From Bremerella cremea (GTDB lineage: Bacteria > Planctomycetota > Planctomycetia > Pirellulales > Pirellulaceae), in contig NZ_QPEX01000030.1 of the NCBI RefSeq assembly GCF_003335505.1, forward strand, positions 186,001 to 250,000: 64,000 nt of DNA. The letters are read 5' to 3'. Shown here piece by piece: positions 15,924 to 25,552 of the stretch; position 1 is the stretch's first letter; the number at the start of each line of letters is the position of its first letter. Made by a program: the position numbers and the translations under genes. The notes beneath the pieces were generated by a model that ran no database searches, had not been told where the DNA came from, and saw only the letters and a program-made list of their open reading frames with translations.

Positions 15924-18923
15924 TTAGTCGAGGTAGACGAATTCACTTTGGTTCAACAGAACTCGGCATAGTTGCACCAAGCCGTGCTGCTGGGCAAAAG
16001 TGGCGTACTCGCGGCGTTCCGTTTCGTTCGAACTTCGACCTAATGTTAGCCAAATAGCGTGATCAATTTGATCGTCTAGCGTGTTGGCCTCAGACTCCAG
16101 TCGCTGGGCGAATGCTTCGGCCATGACGAGTTGGAAAGGATTGTTAAGCATCGACAACGCTTGCAGGGCCGTTAAAGTTTCGTCTCTTTTAGGCGTGCTT
16201 TGTGAGGAATCGGCGCAATCGAGCGTGGTCATATACGGATCGGGCTGCGAACGGACGATAAAGCGATAGATACTGCGGCGGTGGGAAGCTGGATCGCTTG
16301 GATCGAATTTGTGATATTCGTAGTGCGGCGAATGCTCCGCTTTTTCCAACGCGAAGAGATAATAGCCAGGACCTCCCATTTTCAAATCAAGTTGGCCACT
16401 TACCGAGAGAATCGAATCACGGATCTCTTCGGCTTCCAGACGTCGTCGATTCATCCGCCAGAGGTATTGGTTGCTGCCATCTTGGGCTGCAAATGCCTCG
16501 TTGTGCTGGGATGTTTGGCGGTAGACGCTGCTGGTTACGATCAACCGATGCAAGGCTTTAAACGATTGGCCTTGATCACGAAATTCAACCGCCAGCCAAT
16601 CAAGCAGTTGAGGATGGGTCGGCGGTTGCCCCATGCGGCCAAAATCGTTGGGAGTGCCGGCAAGCGGTTGATCGAAATGGTACTGCCAGACGCGATTCGC
16701 GATACTTCGCCAGGTAAGGGGATGATCTTTCGCTGTAATCCAACGGGCAAGTGCTGCTCGACGATCGGCCTCGGTGTGATCGGAAGGGAGCGAGAATTGA
16801 GCTGTCTCTTGGCCAGGCAAGGGAAGGGCACACGGAATTGCTTCTTCCAGCGGGGAGGTCACATTGCCGCGATGCAGGACATGCACATCGCGAGGGACAC
16901 CGCCGGTCGGCTTGAAATTTCCTTGGGCTGAAAACTGGGTCGCAGCGGCGTAAACCATTTGCCCGGACGGTAGACGGCCCAACTCTTGGTCAATTCGCTG
17001 CTGCTCCGCTTCTAACTGTTTGCGTCGCGAAGTTCGTTCTGGCGTTTCGATTTGTCTTTCGAGCTTGGCCAGTTGTGCTCGGGCACTAACGAGTTGCTCG
17101 ACGGCTGCTGGATCAAGTGACTGCGGCCAGCGTCCATCGACCAAGTTGCTTCGTCGCCAACGATTTGGGGCCTCGATGGAATCGTGCGACGTGACGACCG
17201 AACCTTGCGCGACGTTACGATTCGAGGCGTCGAATACCTCGACTTCGGACAGAGCAAAGATGAAATCGTTTTTTCGTGGGGCCAGCTTGGTGGCAGTTAC
17301 ACGGATGAACTGGGCGGTGAGACGCGTTTCGGCCTGGTAGGTTCCGAGCAGCGGATTCGGGAAATCGTGCCCTGTTTCATCGACAACAAGTTGAGCGTTT
17401 TCAAACTGTGGATTCGCAGCAATTTCGATCTTGAATCGGATCGGAAAACCAAAGCCAGCACCGATGCCGGCGAAATCATCGTAGCAAGGGTGGAGTACGA
17501 TCTTGCTTAGTTCTATTGGATGATCGAGGTTAATCTGCACCCATTTTTCGACATGCGCAACCGGTTCGATCTGGCTATGGTAGCCATGTTCTGGCACTTC
17601 CAACTCAGGCCGAGTCTTGCCATGCAGGGCACTGATTTGCTGGCGAAGTTTGGCCAGTTGGTTGCCACCGGCAGCTTGAATCTCTTGTTGCCAGGCGACC
17701 AATTGCGAGGCAACATTTTGCTTTTCCGCTACTAGTGATTGCCGTTTTTGTTCGACGGCAGGATCGAGGTCGAAAACCCGGTCTGCCCGATCAACGGCCG
17801 CGAAGACCGATTGCAGCCCGTAGTAATGTTGTTGCGTGTACGGATCGAATTTATGGTCGTGACATCGTGCGCACTGAATGGTGACACTGCAGAAAGTGTT
17901 TAAGGTGTTGCTGACCATTTCGTCGCGATCGAGGTTTCGAGCATTTTTGCCATCGATCTTAGTGGCGGGAACCTCTACGTGGCCGATGAAATCCCAGGGA
18001 CCAGCAGCAATAAAACCTAAACCGAGAATGCCATCCGGTTCGCCTGGAAACAACGCATCGCCCGCGATCTGTTCCTGAACGAAGCGGGCGTAAGGTTTGT
18101 CTTGGTTGAAACTGCGGATGACATAGTCGCGATAGGGCCACGCATGGTGGCGGAGCTTGTCTTTGTCGTAGCCACACGTGTCGGCATATTTGACCACATC
18201 CAGCCAATGCCGCGCCCAGCGTTCGCCGTAGCGAGGCGAAGCTAACAAGTGGTCGACTAATTGCGTGTAAGCTTCGTCGTTAATCCCTGATGAGTCTGGA
18301 GCGGTTAGTTTCTCGGTCCATGTTTGCATCTCTTGCGGAGTTGGCGGGAGACCGGTCAGATCGTAGAACAACCGGCGAACCAATGTCCGCGCATCTGCTG
18401 GCGGTGAAAGATGCATGCCTTGCTCGTCGAGCTTGGCAATGACGAAGGCATCGATTGGTGTGCGTACGGACGCTTGAAACGCTGCTGGCACGGAAGGGAC
18501 GGCAGGACGTGAGAGGGATTGCTGCGACCACCAGTCGTCTTTTACTTCTAATGTCAAATCATGCGGCCACTTTGCCCCAGCGGCGATCCACTGGCGAACG
18601 AGACTGACCTCGTTGGCAGACAGCGGAGGACTGCCTTTGGGCATTTCCGGTTTTTCGCCGACCAGATAGTCCAACAGAAAGCTGGAATCTGGCTGGCCTA
18701 CGACGATCGACTCGCCGCTGTCCCCACCCGAGAGAGCCTCGCGTGCGGTCGTTAGCGAAAGGCCACCGCCAGCTTGTGCGTCGTTATGACAACGCACGCA
18801 CTTTCCTGCCAAGATCGGAGCGACTTGTTCGCGGAAGAAATTCTCATTCGGCTCGGCACCTAGAAGCAATCCACTGCAGCACACGGCCGAAATGAAAGTA
18901 GCAAGCGAGAAAGTACGATTCAT
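15924..18923 (-). CDS. Planctomycete cytochrome/DUF1549/DUF1553 protein with discoidin-like domain
   Basis: The 999-residue product has a signal peptide, a cytochrome C-type domain (CVRCHNDA), DUF1549 with HDHKFDP and a second haem-type motif CARCHDHK, a coiled-coil linker, a central module at about 470-580 resembling an F5/8 type C (discoidin) carbohydrate-binding domain (WVQINLDHP, FIRVTATKL, FALSEVEVFD), and DUF1553. Secretion and the binding module fit a role on an external glycan, which is inference. ATG at 18923 opens the signal peptide MNRTFSLATFISAVCCSG; the longer frame to 19043 lacks signal-like character. It is the first gene of a pair with the DUF1501 gene at 14444-15904. Confidence 0.87.
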   Translation of the reverse strand: MNRTFSLATFISAVCCSGLLLGAEPNENFFREQVAPILAGKCVRCHNDAQAGGGLSLTTAREALSGGDSGESIVVGQPDSSFLLDYLVGEKPEMPKGSPPLSANEVSLVRQWIAAGAKWPHDLTLEVKDDWWSQQSLSRPAVPSVPAAFQASVRTPIDAFVIAKLDEQGMHLSPPADARTLVRRLFYDLTGLPPTPQEMQTWTEKLTAPDSSGINDEAYTQLVDHLLASPRYGERWARHWLDVVKYADTCGYDKDKLRHHAWPYRDYVIRSFNQDKPYARFVQEQIAGDALFPGEPDGILGLGFIAAGPWDFIGHVEVPATKIDGKNARNLDRDEMVSNTLNTFCSVTIQCARCHDHKFDPYTQQHYYGLQSVFAAVDRADRVFDLDPAVEQKRQSLVAEKQNVASQLVAWQQEIQAAGGNQLAKLRQQISALHGKTRPELEVPEHGYHSQIEPVAHVEKWVQINLDHPIELSKIVLHPCYDDFAGIGAGFGFPIRFKIEIAANPQFENAQLVVDETGHDFPNPLLGTYQAETRLTAQFIRVTATKLAPRKNDFIFALSEVEVFDASNRNVAQGSVVTSHDSIEAPNRWRRSNLVDGRWPQSLDPAAVEQLVSARAQLAKLERQIETPERTSRRKQLEAEQQRIDQELGRLPSGQMVYAAATQFSAQGNFKPTGGVPRDVHVLHRGNVTSPLEEAIPCALPLPGQETAQFSLPSDHTEADRRAALARWITAKDHPLTWRSIANRVWQYHFDQPLAGTPNDFGRMGQPPTHPQLLDWLAVEFRDQGQSFKALHRLIVTSSVYRQTSQHNEAFAAQDGSNQYLWRMNRRRLEAEEIRDSILSVSGQLDLKMGGPGYYLFALEKAEHSPHYEYHKFDPSDPASHRRSIYRFIVRSQPDPYMTTLDCADSSQSTPKRDETLTALQALSMLNNPFQLVMAEAFAQRLESEANTLDDQIDHAIWLTLGRSSNETERREYATFAQQHGLVQLCRVLLNQSEFVYLD

Positions 18924-19346
18924 AGAATGCGACACAAGCGAGGGGCTCAGGCGGGGGAGGTAGGGGGATCGGCAGGCAAGCCAAAGCATTGTCTGTCGAC
19001 TTGGCAATAGCTGAGTTTGCCACAACTTGGGCTCGATTGGCAAGTGAAAACGTGGTCATTTCTGCCTCCCTTCATAACCCTAAATGCCCCTAAAGGATGC
19101 AAGTGGACCTTTAGTCGGGTTCAATCACCGCAGTGAGGTGATGTCTGGTCACTTAGCGCAATTCCTTGGAGCGATGGCCGAGAATTGACAATGCAACCGA
19201 AAAGCCTTTTATTTCAAAGGCTTTACTCCCTTTGAGGATGTCTTTTAGGGGGGGGAGTTGTGGGTATGGCGATGTAGAAGAAAACGCAGTTGTGCGTTAC
19301 TCTCAGGGTTTATGAATCTCACTCTTGTTAGGCAACGAATTCGCTT
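18924..19346. promoter_or_regulatory. Divergent intergenic region with a 9-bp inverted repeat
   Basis: These 423 bases lie between the DUF1549 gene (minus) and the cysteine synthase-like gene (plus). A perfect inverted repeat AAAGCCTTT/AAAGGCTTT around six bases sits at 19201-19224; it lacks a following T-run on the plus strand. A smaller hairpin (ATCACC/GGTGAT) lies near 19125-19143. No ORF is convincing. Confidence 0.4.
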
Positions 19347-20273
19347 ATGTTCGAGTCTCTTGCTCTGCTCGCTTCAAGTCGTGTTACTACGCCCCTTGTG
19401 CCAATCAAGTTGCCGGAGTTCGGTGTGCCGGTTTGGTGCAAGTTAGAGTATCTGAATCCTTCGGGTTCGACCAAAGATCGTATTGCTCGGTATATTTTGT
19501 CGAAGGCAGTACGAAGTAGTGTGCTTTCGGCGGGAGATCCGGTTGTGGAGGCTTCCAGCGGTTCGACCAGCATCGCTTTCGCCTTGGCGTCGGCGCAGCT
19601 TGGGCTGCAGTTCACCGCGATTATGCCAGAAGGGGTCAGCCGAGAACGTGTGACCATTATCAAGGCTTACGGGGCGAAGGTTGAGTTGACACCAGCCGAC
19701 GACGGCATTCAAGGTTCGATTAATCGGGCAAAACAACTAGCCGCCGAAAAAAACGCGTTTTGGCCAAGCCAGTTTACGAACCAGGACAACGCCAAGGCTC
19801 ACCAAGACGAAACCGCTGGCGAGGTGCTTTGCCAAATTCCAACCGGCAATGTCGATCTATTTGTCAGCGGAGTAGGGACCGGCGGAACGCTGGTCGGAGT
19901 CACCAAAGGTTTGTTAGCGGCAGGCTGCCCGGTGACGCCCGTGTTGGCTCGACCGGTGAGCGACAAACTGATCTCGGACATCGAATGTTGCAGCTTCAGC
20001 AAGCGGATCCCAGGCGTTGTCGATGGACTTTCCGAGATTTTCAAGACGGCTGGTTTTACTAAGCTGCAGGAGTTTGAAATCTCGGATGATGAGGCAATTG
20101 AAGTTACACGCAAACTCATCCGAGCTGGTTTTCCCATCGGCCCTAGTTCCGGGCTCAACTACTTGGCTGCCGTCCGCGCGTATGAAGACCATGGCCAAAA
20201 TCCGGTCTGTTTGACGGTTTTCCCTGATCGGATGGAACGGTATTTTTCCACGGAACTGTTTAGTCGAATGTAA
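19347..20273 (+). CDS. Cysteine synthase family PLP-dependent enzyme
   Basis: This is a fold-type II pyridoxal-phosphate enzyme; the family makes cysteine from O-acetylserine and sulfide or catalyses related beta-replacement. The 308-residue protein shows NPSGSTKDR with the PLP-binding lysine (Lys43), EASSGSTSIA in place of the usual TSGNTG substrate loop, the phosphate-binding GVGTGGT, and PIGPSSG near the C-terminus. The SSGSTS substitution suggests a substrate different from a housekeeping CysK. No signal peptide. There is no clear Shine-Dalgarno before the ATG. It stands alone, convergent with the PepSY gene. Confidence 0.85.
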   Translation: MFESLALLASSRVTTPLVPIKLPEFGVPVWCKLEYLNPSGSTKDRIARYILSKAVRSSVLSAGDPVVEASSGSTSIAFALASAQLGLQFTAIMPEGVSRERVTIIKAYGAKVELTPADDGIQGSINRAKQLAAEKNAFWPSQFTNQDNAKAHQDETAGEVLCQIPTGNVDLFVSGVGTGGTLVGVTKGLLAAGCPVTPVLARPVSDKLISDIECCSFSKRIPGVVDGLSEIFKTAGFTKLQEFEISDDEAIEVTRKLIRAGFPIGPSSGLNYLAAVRAYEDHGQNPVCLTVFPDRMERYFSTELFSRM

Positions 20274-20322
20274 CGAGACCGTTGGGGCTGCTTGATTGAT
20301 GGGAAGAGGTTCCAGGCCTTAG

Positions 20323-20940
20323 TCAAGGAACCCAAATTGCCCAAACAGCGACCAGCAAGATGGTTCCCACGACCGTAACAATCAAACCGGGCGTGCGTGT
20401 CCGTTTGAGGAACAGCAGCAGGATAAGTCCACTCAGGGAAACCAGCACAAGCAGAACTGCTGAGATATCGATCACCAGCGACCACTCGCTGCCGGAGTCG
20501 CGCCCTTTGTGGAGGTCGTTCATCACAGCGACCACGCCACTGGCCGTTTCGGTGAGCGTATACTTGCCCGTTTCACGATCGATAAAGATATCGGCCGCGT
20601 AGCCTGGCCCTTTGAAAACGACCATGCAATCGAACTCGGTTACCTCGAACTCGCTCACTTTGCCTTTCAGCTTGTGTGTGGCACGCAGTTCTTCGGCGAT
20701 AGAGAGCTTGTCGATTTCTTCGGCTAGGACAGACGTAGGGAAGCTTCCGCTGTCGTCACGAATGACCGGTTCTGCGGCGCCAAACCAAGTGGGATGGTTG
20801 AGGGTTAGACCGGTTACGGCAAAGAACAGCAGCGTCGCAAAGCTGATCATCGAAAGATAGGTGTGCAGCCAGCGAGTCCATTTGGCACTGGCCGCATACC
20901 ATTTCTTGCCACGTTGGGGTGGCTGGGGGGCTGAACTCAT
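20323..20940 (-). CDS. PepSY-associated transmembrane protein
   Basis: The 205-residue membrane protein has an N-terminal helix (about 28-48, YLSMISFATLLFFAVTGLTL), an extracytoplasmic PepSY-like domain, and two C-terminal helices (about 148-168 and 180-200). The histidine in WLHTYLS and the HP in LTLNHP match the pattern of PepSY_TM proteins, some of which work as membrane reductases for iron carriers. Its ATG overlaps the stop of the ApbE-like gene (ATGA), so translation is coupled. It is the last gene of a five-gene operon with a Fur-box-like site upstream, which supports a role in iron-linked electron transfer. Direct evidence for a cofactor is not visible. Confidence 0.8.
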   Translation of the reverse strand: MSSAPQPPQRGKKWYAASAKWTRWLHTYLSMISFATLLFFAVTGLTLNHPTWFGAAEPVIRDDSGSFPTSVLAEEIDKLSIAEELRATHKLKGKVSEFEVTEFDCMVVFKGPGYAADIFIDRETGKYTLTETASGVVAVMNDLHKGRDSGSEWSLVIDISAVLLVLVSLSGLILLLFLKRTRTPGLIVTVVGTILLVAVWAIWVP

Positions 20941-22469
20941 GAGGCGTCCGACTTGGTCTCGGGCTTAGCAGGAACAAAGTGGTACGAAACGTCGTCAAGT
21001 TCCACGTTCCCTTTCAGCTTCTTGGGTGCGATGGGTTCGTCTCCCCACTGAATTGCTTCCCGGATGAGTTGATAGGTGCCGTGTTCGCGGGCTACTTCCA
21101 AGCACAGTGTGTATTTGCCTGGCTTTAACGGTTTGCCTGCGTTATCGGTGCCGTCGAAGTAGGCATCGTACTTACCGGGGCCGCGTGTTGCGCTCGAGAT
21201 GGTGCCGATCAGTTCGGTTTCTTCCACCACTTGCCGCAAGCGATCGTTACGATACCAACGGGTCAGGTCGCGATGCCAACGTGGGCCTGGCTGCTCGGTT
21301 TGCATCCACAGCACGGCGGTCTTCACAGGAAAGCCGTCGGTGTCTTCCAACCACACGGCCACATAAGGTCGACGATAGCCGCGTCCTCCGGAGGGGCGAA
21401 CTAGCGAGAAATCGACAAACAAGCCGGTGTCTTGCTTCTTCTCTTCTTCCTTCATTACAAGAAGCTGGGCAGAGGAGGCTTGAGGTTGAAGCGGCCAACC
21501 GCTCGACCGAATGACTTCTCCCTCACGCGTGACAAGACAGCATTCGGTGGCTGAGAGGTGTTCGATTAAAGCGACCCCTTCTTGCGGGCCTAACACGCAA
21601 AGCGTCGTCGCCAAGGCATCGGCGTCTTGGGCATTGGGAGCCACCACCGAAGCGGAGGAAACTTCGTCAGCGGGTAAACCCGTGCGAGGGTCGAAGATAT
21701 GAGAAATCCGGCGTCCACCAACTTCCAGATAGCGACGATAACCGCCGCTCGTTGCCATGGCAATTGGCTGGGTGACGACGAACTTTTCCAAGGGGCGGGC
21801 AGCTTCAGAGCTATGGCGTGGATTGGCTACTGAGATTTCGAGCGGAGCATCGCCCAGTTTGCGGAGGTCTCCGCCGATGTTGATCGTAAAGTCGCTAACC
21901 GAGGGGAACTCGCGATGTACGACTTCGCAAGCGGCGTCCAAAATATATCCCTTCGCCAGCCCATCGAGACTAATCGCGAGCGAGTCGAGACGTTTTATCT
22001 GGTTCGCTTCGCTGACCTGATATGGGGGACGGTCCAGTTGCGTGAGGATCACTTGCCGGGCTTGGTCGGTAGGGGCCTGACCACGATCTGCAGCCGTTTG
22101 CCAGAGGGACGTTAACGCACCACTCCGAACATCGAAGGCACCGTCGGAAACGGCTCGCCAATATTCGGCTCGCTTCAAGACGGTTACGAGTTCTGGGGAA
22201 AGATTGTCTGCCGAGAGTTGCCCTGTCTGCCAAAGCATCAATTGGCTCTCGCGATCGTATCGGCTAAAGATCGCTGCTTGGCGGTCGATCTCATGCAGCA
22301 CGCGGCTTTCGACTCGATCGGCTTCAGCACGATCTTTCGCCGTAACGATCAATTCCAGAGAGGTCCCTAGGATGTGTTCGTGCTGGAAACGAAAGTCCTC
22401 GGCATAGGTGACAGGGCCGCATACGGAAACGGCAAACACAGAGAGGCAAAACAAACAAAGCAGCTTCAT
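20937..22469 (-). CDS. apbE: FAD:protein FMN transferase (ApbE) fused to DUF2271 domain
   Basis: ApbE attaches FMN covalently to extracytoplasmic redox proteins. The 510-residue product has a signal peptide, an ApbE domain at about 30-320 (FSRYDRESQLMLW, SLDGLAKGYILDA, NIGGDLRKLG, HIFDPRTGLPA, DALATTLCVLG), and a C-terminal DUF2271 domain at about 345-505 (RPYVAVWLEDTDGFPVKTAV, KYTLCLEVAREHGTY). The fusion to DUF2271 is seen in Fur-regulated redox clusters of other bacteria. The start at 22469 begins the signal peptide MKLLCLFCL; an ATG seven codons upstream (22490) is possible. The PepSY gene overlaps its stop. A flavinylated partner carrying the D-x-x-S/T-G-A/T-T motif was not found in the window. 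Confidence 0.87.
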   Translation of the reverse strand: MKLLCLFCLSVFAVSVCGPVTYAEDFRFQHEHILGTSLELIVTAKDRAEADRVESRVLHEIDRQAAIFSRYDRESQLMLWQTGQLSADNLSPELVTVLKRAEYWRAVSDGAFDVRSGALTSLWQTAADRGQAPTDQARQVILTQLDRPPYQVSEANQIKRLDSLAISLDGLAKGYILDAACEVVHREFPSVSDFTINIGGDLRKLGDAPLEISVANPRHSSEAARPLEKFVVTQPIAMATSGGYRRYLEVGGRRISHIFDPRTGLPADEVSSASVVAPNAQDADALATTLCVLGPQEGVALIEHLSATECCLVTREGEVIRSSGWPLQPQASSAQLLVMKEEEKKQDTGLFVDFSLVRPSGGRGYRRPYVAVWLEDTDGFPVKTAVLWMQTEQPGPRWHRDLTRWYRNDRLRQVVEETELIGTISSATRGPGKYDAYFDGTDNAGKPLKPGKYTLCLEVAREHGTYQLIREAIQWGDEPIAPKKLKGNVELDDVSYHFVPAKPETKSDAS

Positions 22470-22609
22470 CGAATTCGTCCGCAGAGGCATATTGTCAGCA
22501 CCGGGCGACTGAGTAACACGCAGTCGTCGGATAAGCAGGGTAACGCGAGTAATGAATTGGTCGCCATGCCCGATTGGGCATGGCGACCCAACGACTAAAT
22601 TGGCCCACT

Positions 22610-25486
22610 TTAGTCTTGTTTTGCTTGCTCGGATTCTTCGTCTTTCGTGTCCTGAGCTTGTTTCTCAAGGGCTGCGACGAGTTCGTCGTGGTTCATTAGG
22701 CCATCACCATCTTGGTCGCCTGACTCGATCAACGAGCCTAGGCGGCTACCGAGTTCGTCGGCGGATAGCTTACCATCTTTATCGGCATCCTTCCGCATCA
22801 TCGCTTTGGCGTTGGCAGCCGCTTGATTACCCCTGTCTCGGCGCGGAGCGGTGAAGCTCATGCCGGAAACTTCCTTGGGCTGTGCTTTGGGAGTTGGATC
22901 GAGCAACACGAAGTTGGCTTGGCCGTCCACTTCTTTATCTATTCCATAGAACAACAGCCGACCGCCAAAGTTTCGCAGCGTCATCGACGGATCGACTCCT
23001 TCGATCGATTCTGACAAAATCGTCCAGCGGTCAGAGGCTGGGTCGTATACTTCTAGCGAGGGTTCTGGAGCGAAATGACCGTTGGTGTTCGAGAAACCTC
23101 CGAACAGATAGAGCTGTTCGCCATCGCTTGCCAAGCTAGGGAACACGCGGTGACGGTTGGGGGAAGCGATTTCTCGCCAGGTACGATCCTTGAAGTTGAA
23201 TACATCGACCGCTTCCGCGATCTCGGTTCCTGCGGCCAGGCCACCAACCAAGTAGTATTCGTCACCCAAGCGAGCACTGCCAAACGAACGACGAGCGTGA
23301 GGCAACGTGACTTCTGGCAGGGGAGCAATAGAGGACTCGTCGCCCCACCAATGGACGATGTCGGTGTTCAAACCGGCACCTTTTCCGGCCTCGCTCCCCC
23401 CAAAGCTCCAGATTGCGTCGTCGAACGTGGTGGCTTGGAACATGCCACGTGGCTCTGGTAAGCTTGCCGGAGCAACACTCCAGGTCTTGGCTTTCGGATT
23501 TAGGGAAAGCACGCCAGTCAGTGAACCGAACTGATCGTTCTGAACACCCAAGCCACCCAAAACCAAAATTTGATCATGTTGGCTGGTCAGCGAATGAGCC
23601 ACGGCAGCCCCACTTTGCATCGCATACGGCATGTCGGGCAGTCGCTCGACCGATTGAGCTCCGATATCGAAAACAAACGCTTCGTTCACGAACGCATCTG
23701 GCGAGAAATCGTGGGGCGAGCGACTGGCATTGCCGCCGAACGCATAAAGCTTGCCGCCATCAAGTACGACCGTTTGGCTGTGTTTGGCCTTGCCGTCGAA
23801 AGGAACCGACCATTTCATAAGGTGGGGGGCCTCGCTTGCGGACGAGACGTTCACTGATTCAACGACCGCCATGCGACCTCCGACCGACGAGATTCCACCT
23901 ACGGCGAGCAACCGATCGGCAGAAACAGGGAGCAAGCGAAGGAACATGCGTGGGAACATCAAACGAGTTGCGATTTCCCATTGGTTACCATCTTCACTCA
24001 AACGATAGACGATTCCCGAACTACCGGCTACGTATAAGTGATCACCCGTGGCGAAGGAACTGGTGGCGAAACCAGACGTGCTGCTGTCGGCTTTTAACTC
24101 CGGTCCCTCACTCCAGCTATTTTCTGCTGGATCGTAAACCGAAACCTTACGGGAAATGCCATCGGGGCGGATGCCGCCAAACAGGTAGATCTTGCCGTTG
24201 TGGGCGGCCAAGGAAATCGCTCGTGTTTGGTAACCAGGGCCGGGGAGCGACTCCCAACCCTTTTCAGGATGGTCGAGATCGAACCGCAGCATGTCGTCGT
24301 GCCAAGGGGCATCTGCGGACGATTCGCCTTGCAGGTTCCAACCACCGGCTACATAAACGTGGCGGCCAAGCACGGCAGCATCAAGCGACGAGCGTGGTTC
24401 AGGCAGGGGAGTCAGTTCTGTCCACTCGTTCTTTTCAGCATCGTAGTGGCTGAAATGTGTGGTTGATTTAAAGTGGGTATCTTCTTCGCCTCGGTTCAGA
24501 AAAGTGAGACCGCCAATACGATAAAGATACTGGCCATCGGTAACCAACGCTGCGCTTTGCGAGGGCTCGTGCTTAGCGAGTTCTTCCCAAGAGGCATTGG
24601 GATCGTCGAATTGAATACGGCGAAAATGATCGGCCAGCACGTCAACACCAAAACCGTGGGCGTCGCCATCGTGTCCGCTGAAGACATACAAGTAATCCCC
24701 CATCACCGCAGCGCCGAAGCTGGTCAGCGATTCTGGCATCGCTTTATGGAGCTGTACTTGCTTCGGAGCAGGCAAATGGAGCTGATGTCCGGTGAACTCC
24801 AGCTTGCGCACCGAGCGTTGTCCTTCTTCGCCGACCTTGACGGTATAGCAGGTTGCCGGCAAGTAGAAATTGCCGACTTGCTTCCAGCCAAAATAGTTGG
24901 AAAGGTTCGATTCGATGTCGCCGGTTTGAGGGTCACGGAAAGTGACCGACGTCGTTTGTGGTAAGACTTTGCCTGCTGGTGTGGTGAAATTTTCCAGGGT
25001 GGTGATCTCGAACCAAGACGATTCATTGCGGCGAATCACTTCTTTGATCTCACCATCTTGAATACGGAATACGCCAGAGCCGTCGTTCTCGGCGATTAGG
25101 CGTCCGCCAGCATGGTCAGGCCCTTCATCTTGGAAGGCGACGTCGTACTGGTGTGGTGCTTCTTCGGGACGACGATGCGAGATCACCGAGCGGAGTTTTG
25201 ATTTCAGCCAAGGCTTTTCGGCAGCTTTGTCGATATTCAAAACGTATTCGAAGTCGGCACCGACATCGATCGTTCCTGCGTAGCGTTGGTCGTCTTCACG
25301 GACCACGATGTTGGCTGAGAAGCCAGGGAAGTCGTGCCAGACGTCACGTGCATCGTGAGCCGCTTTACGCAGGTCGGCGGCGGTTGTGGTGTCTGGCGTT
25401 TTTTTCGTTTCGAGTTCCGCTGCGATCGCCGGCAGGCAAGCTACTGCAATCAGCAGGAATATAGAGTGGGGGAGTATGTTTCGCAT
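22610..25486 (-). CDS. Secreted DUF3386/Kelch-repeat/EF-hand fusion protein
   Basis: The 958-residue protein has a signal peptide, a DUF3386-like domain at about 35-255 (FPGFSANIVVREDDQRYAGT, FRDPQTGDIESNLSNYFGWK), two sets of Kelch repeats at about 260-885 (for example YVFSGHDGDAHGFG, IYLFGGIRPDG, YAFGGNASRSP, QLYLFGGFSN), and two EF-hand-like calcium loops at the C-terminus (DADKDGKLSADE and DQDGDGLMNHDE) before a charged tail. It should be exported, with the propellers as binding scaffolds and calcium stabilising the tail. No enzymatic residues were recognised. It is the third gene of the operon running from 27651 to 20323. Such a three-part fusion is unusual. Confidence 0.82.
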   Translation of the reverse strand: MRNILPHSIFLLIAVACLPAIAAELETKKTPDTTTAADLRKAAHDARDVWHDFPGFSANIVVREDDQRYAGTIDVGADFEYVLNIDKAAEKPWLKSKLRSVISHRRPEEAPHQYDVAFQDEGPDHAGGRLIAENDGSGVFRIQDGEIKEVIRRNESSWFEITTLENFTTPAGKVLPQTTSVTFRDPQTGDIESNLSNYFGWKQVGNFYLPATCYTVKVGEEGQRSVRKLEFTGHQLHLPAPKQVQLHKAMPESLTSFGAAVMGDYLYVFSGHDGDAHGFGVDVLADHFRRIQFDDPNASWEELAKHEPSQSAALVTDGQYLYRIGGLTFLNRGEEDTHFKSTTHFSHYDAEKNEWTELTPLPEPRSSLDAAVLGRHVYVAGGWNLQGESSADAPWHDDMLRFDLDHPEKGWESLPGPGYQTRAISLAAHNGKIYLFGGIRPDGISRKVSVYDPAENSWSEGPELKADSSTSGFATSSFATGDHLYVAGSSGIVYRLSEDGNQWEIATRLMFPRMFLRLLPVSADRLLAVGGISSVGGRMAVVESVNVSSASEAPHLMKWSVPFDGKAKHSQTVVLDGGKLYAFGGNASRSPHDFSPDAFVNEAFVFDIGAQSVERLPDMPYAMQSGAAVAHSLTSQHDQILVLGGLGVQNDQFGSLTGVLSLNPKAKTWSVAPASLPEPRGMFQATTFDDAIWSFGGSEAGKGAGLNTDIVHWWGDESSIAPLPEVTLPHARRSFGSARLGDEYYLVGGLAAGTEIAEAVDVFNFKDRTWREIASPNRHRVFPSLASDGEQLYLFGGFSNTNGHFAPEPSLEVYDPASDRWTILSESIEGVDPSMTLRNFGGRLLFYGIDKEVDGQANFVLLDPTPKAQPKEVSGMSFTAPRRDRGNQAAANAKAMMRKDADKDGKLSADELGSRLGSLIESGDQDGDGLMNHDELVAALEKQAQDTKDEESEQAKQD

Positions 25487-25552
25487 AGAATCGATTTCGG
25501 GGAATGAACGTCGAAGAATCGGTTGGACTGGGTAAGAACGCTAAGCGATAGA

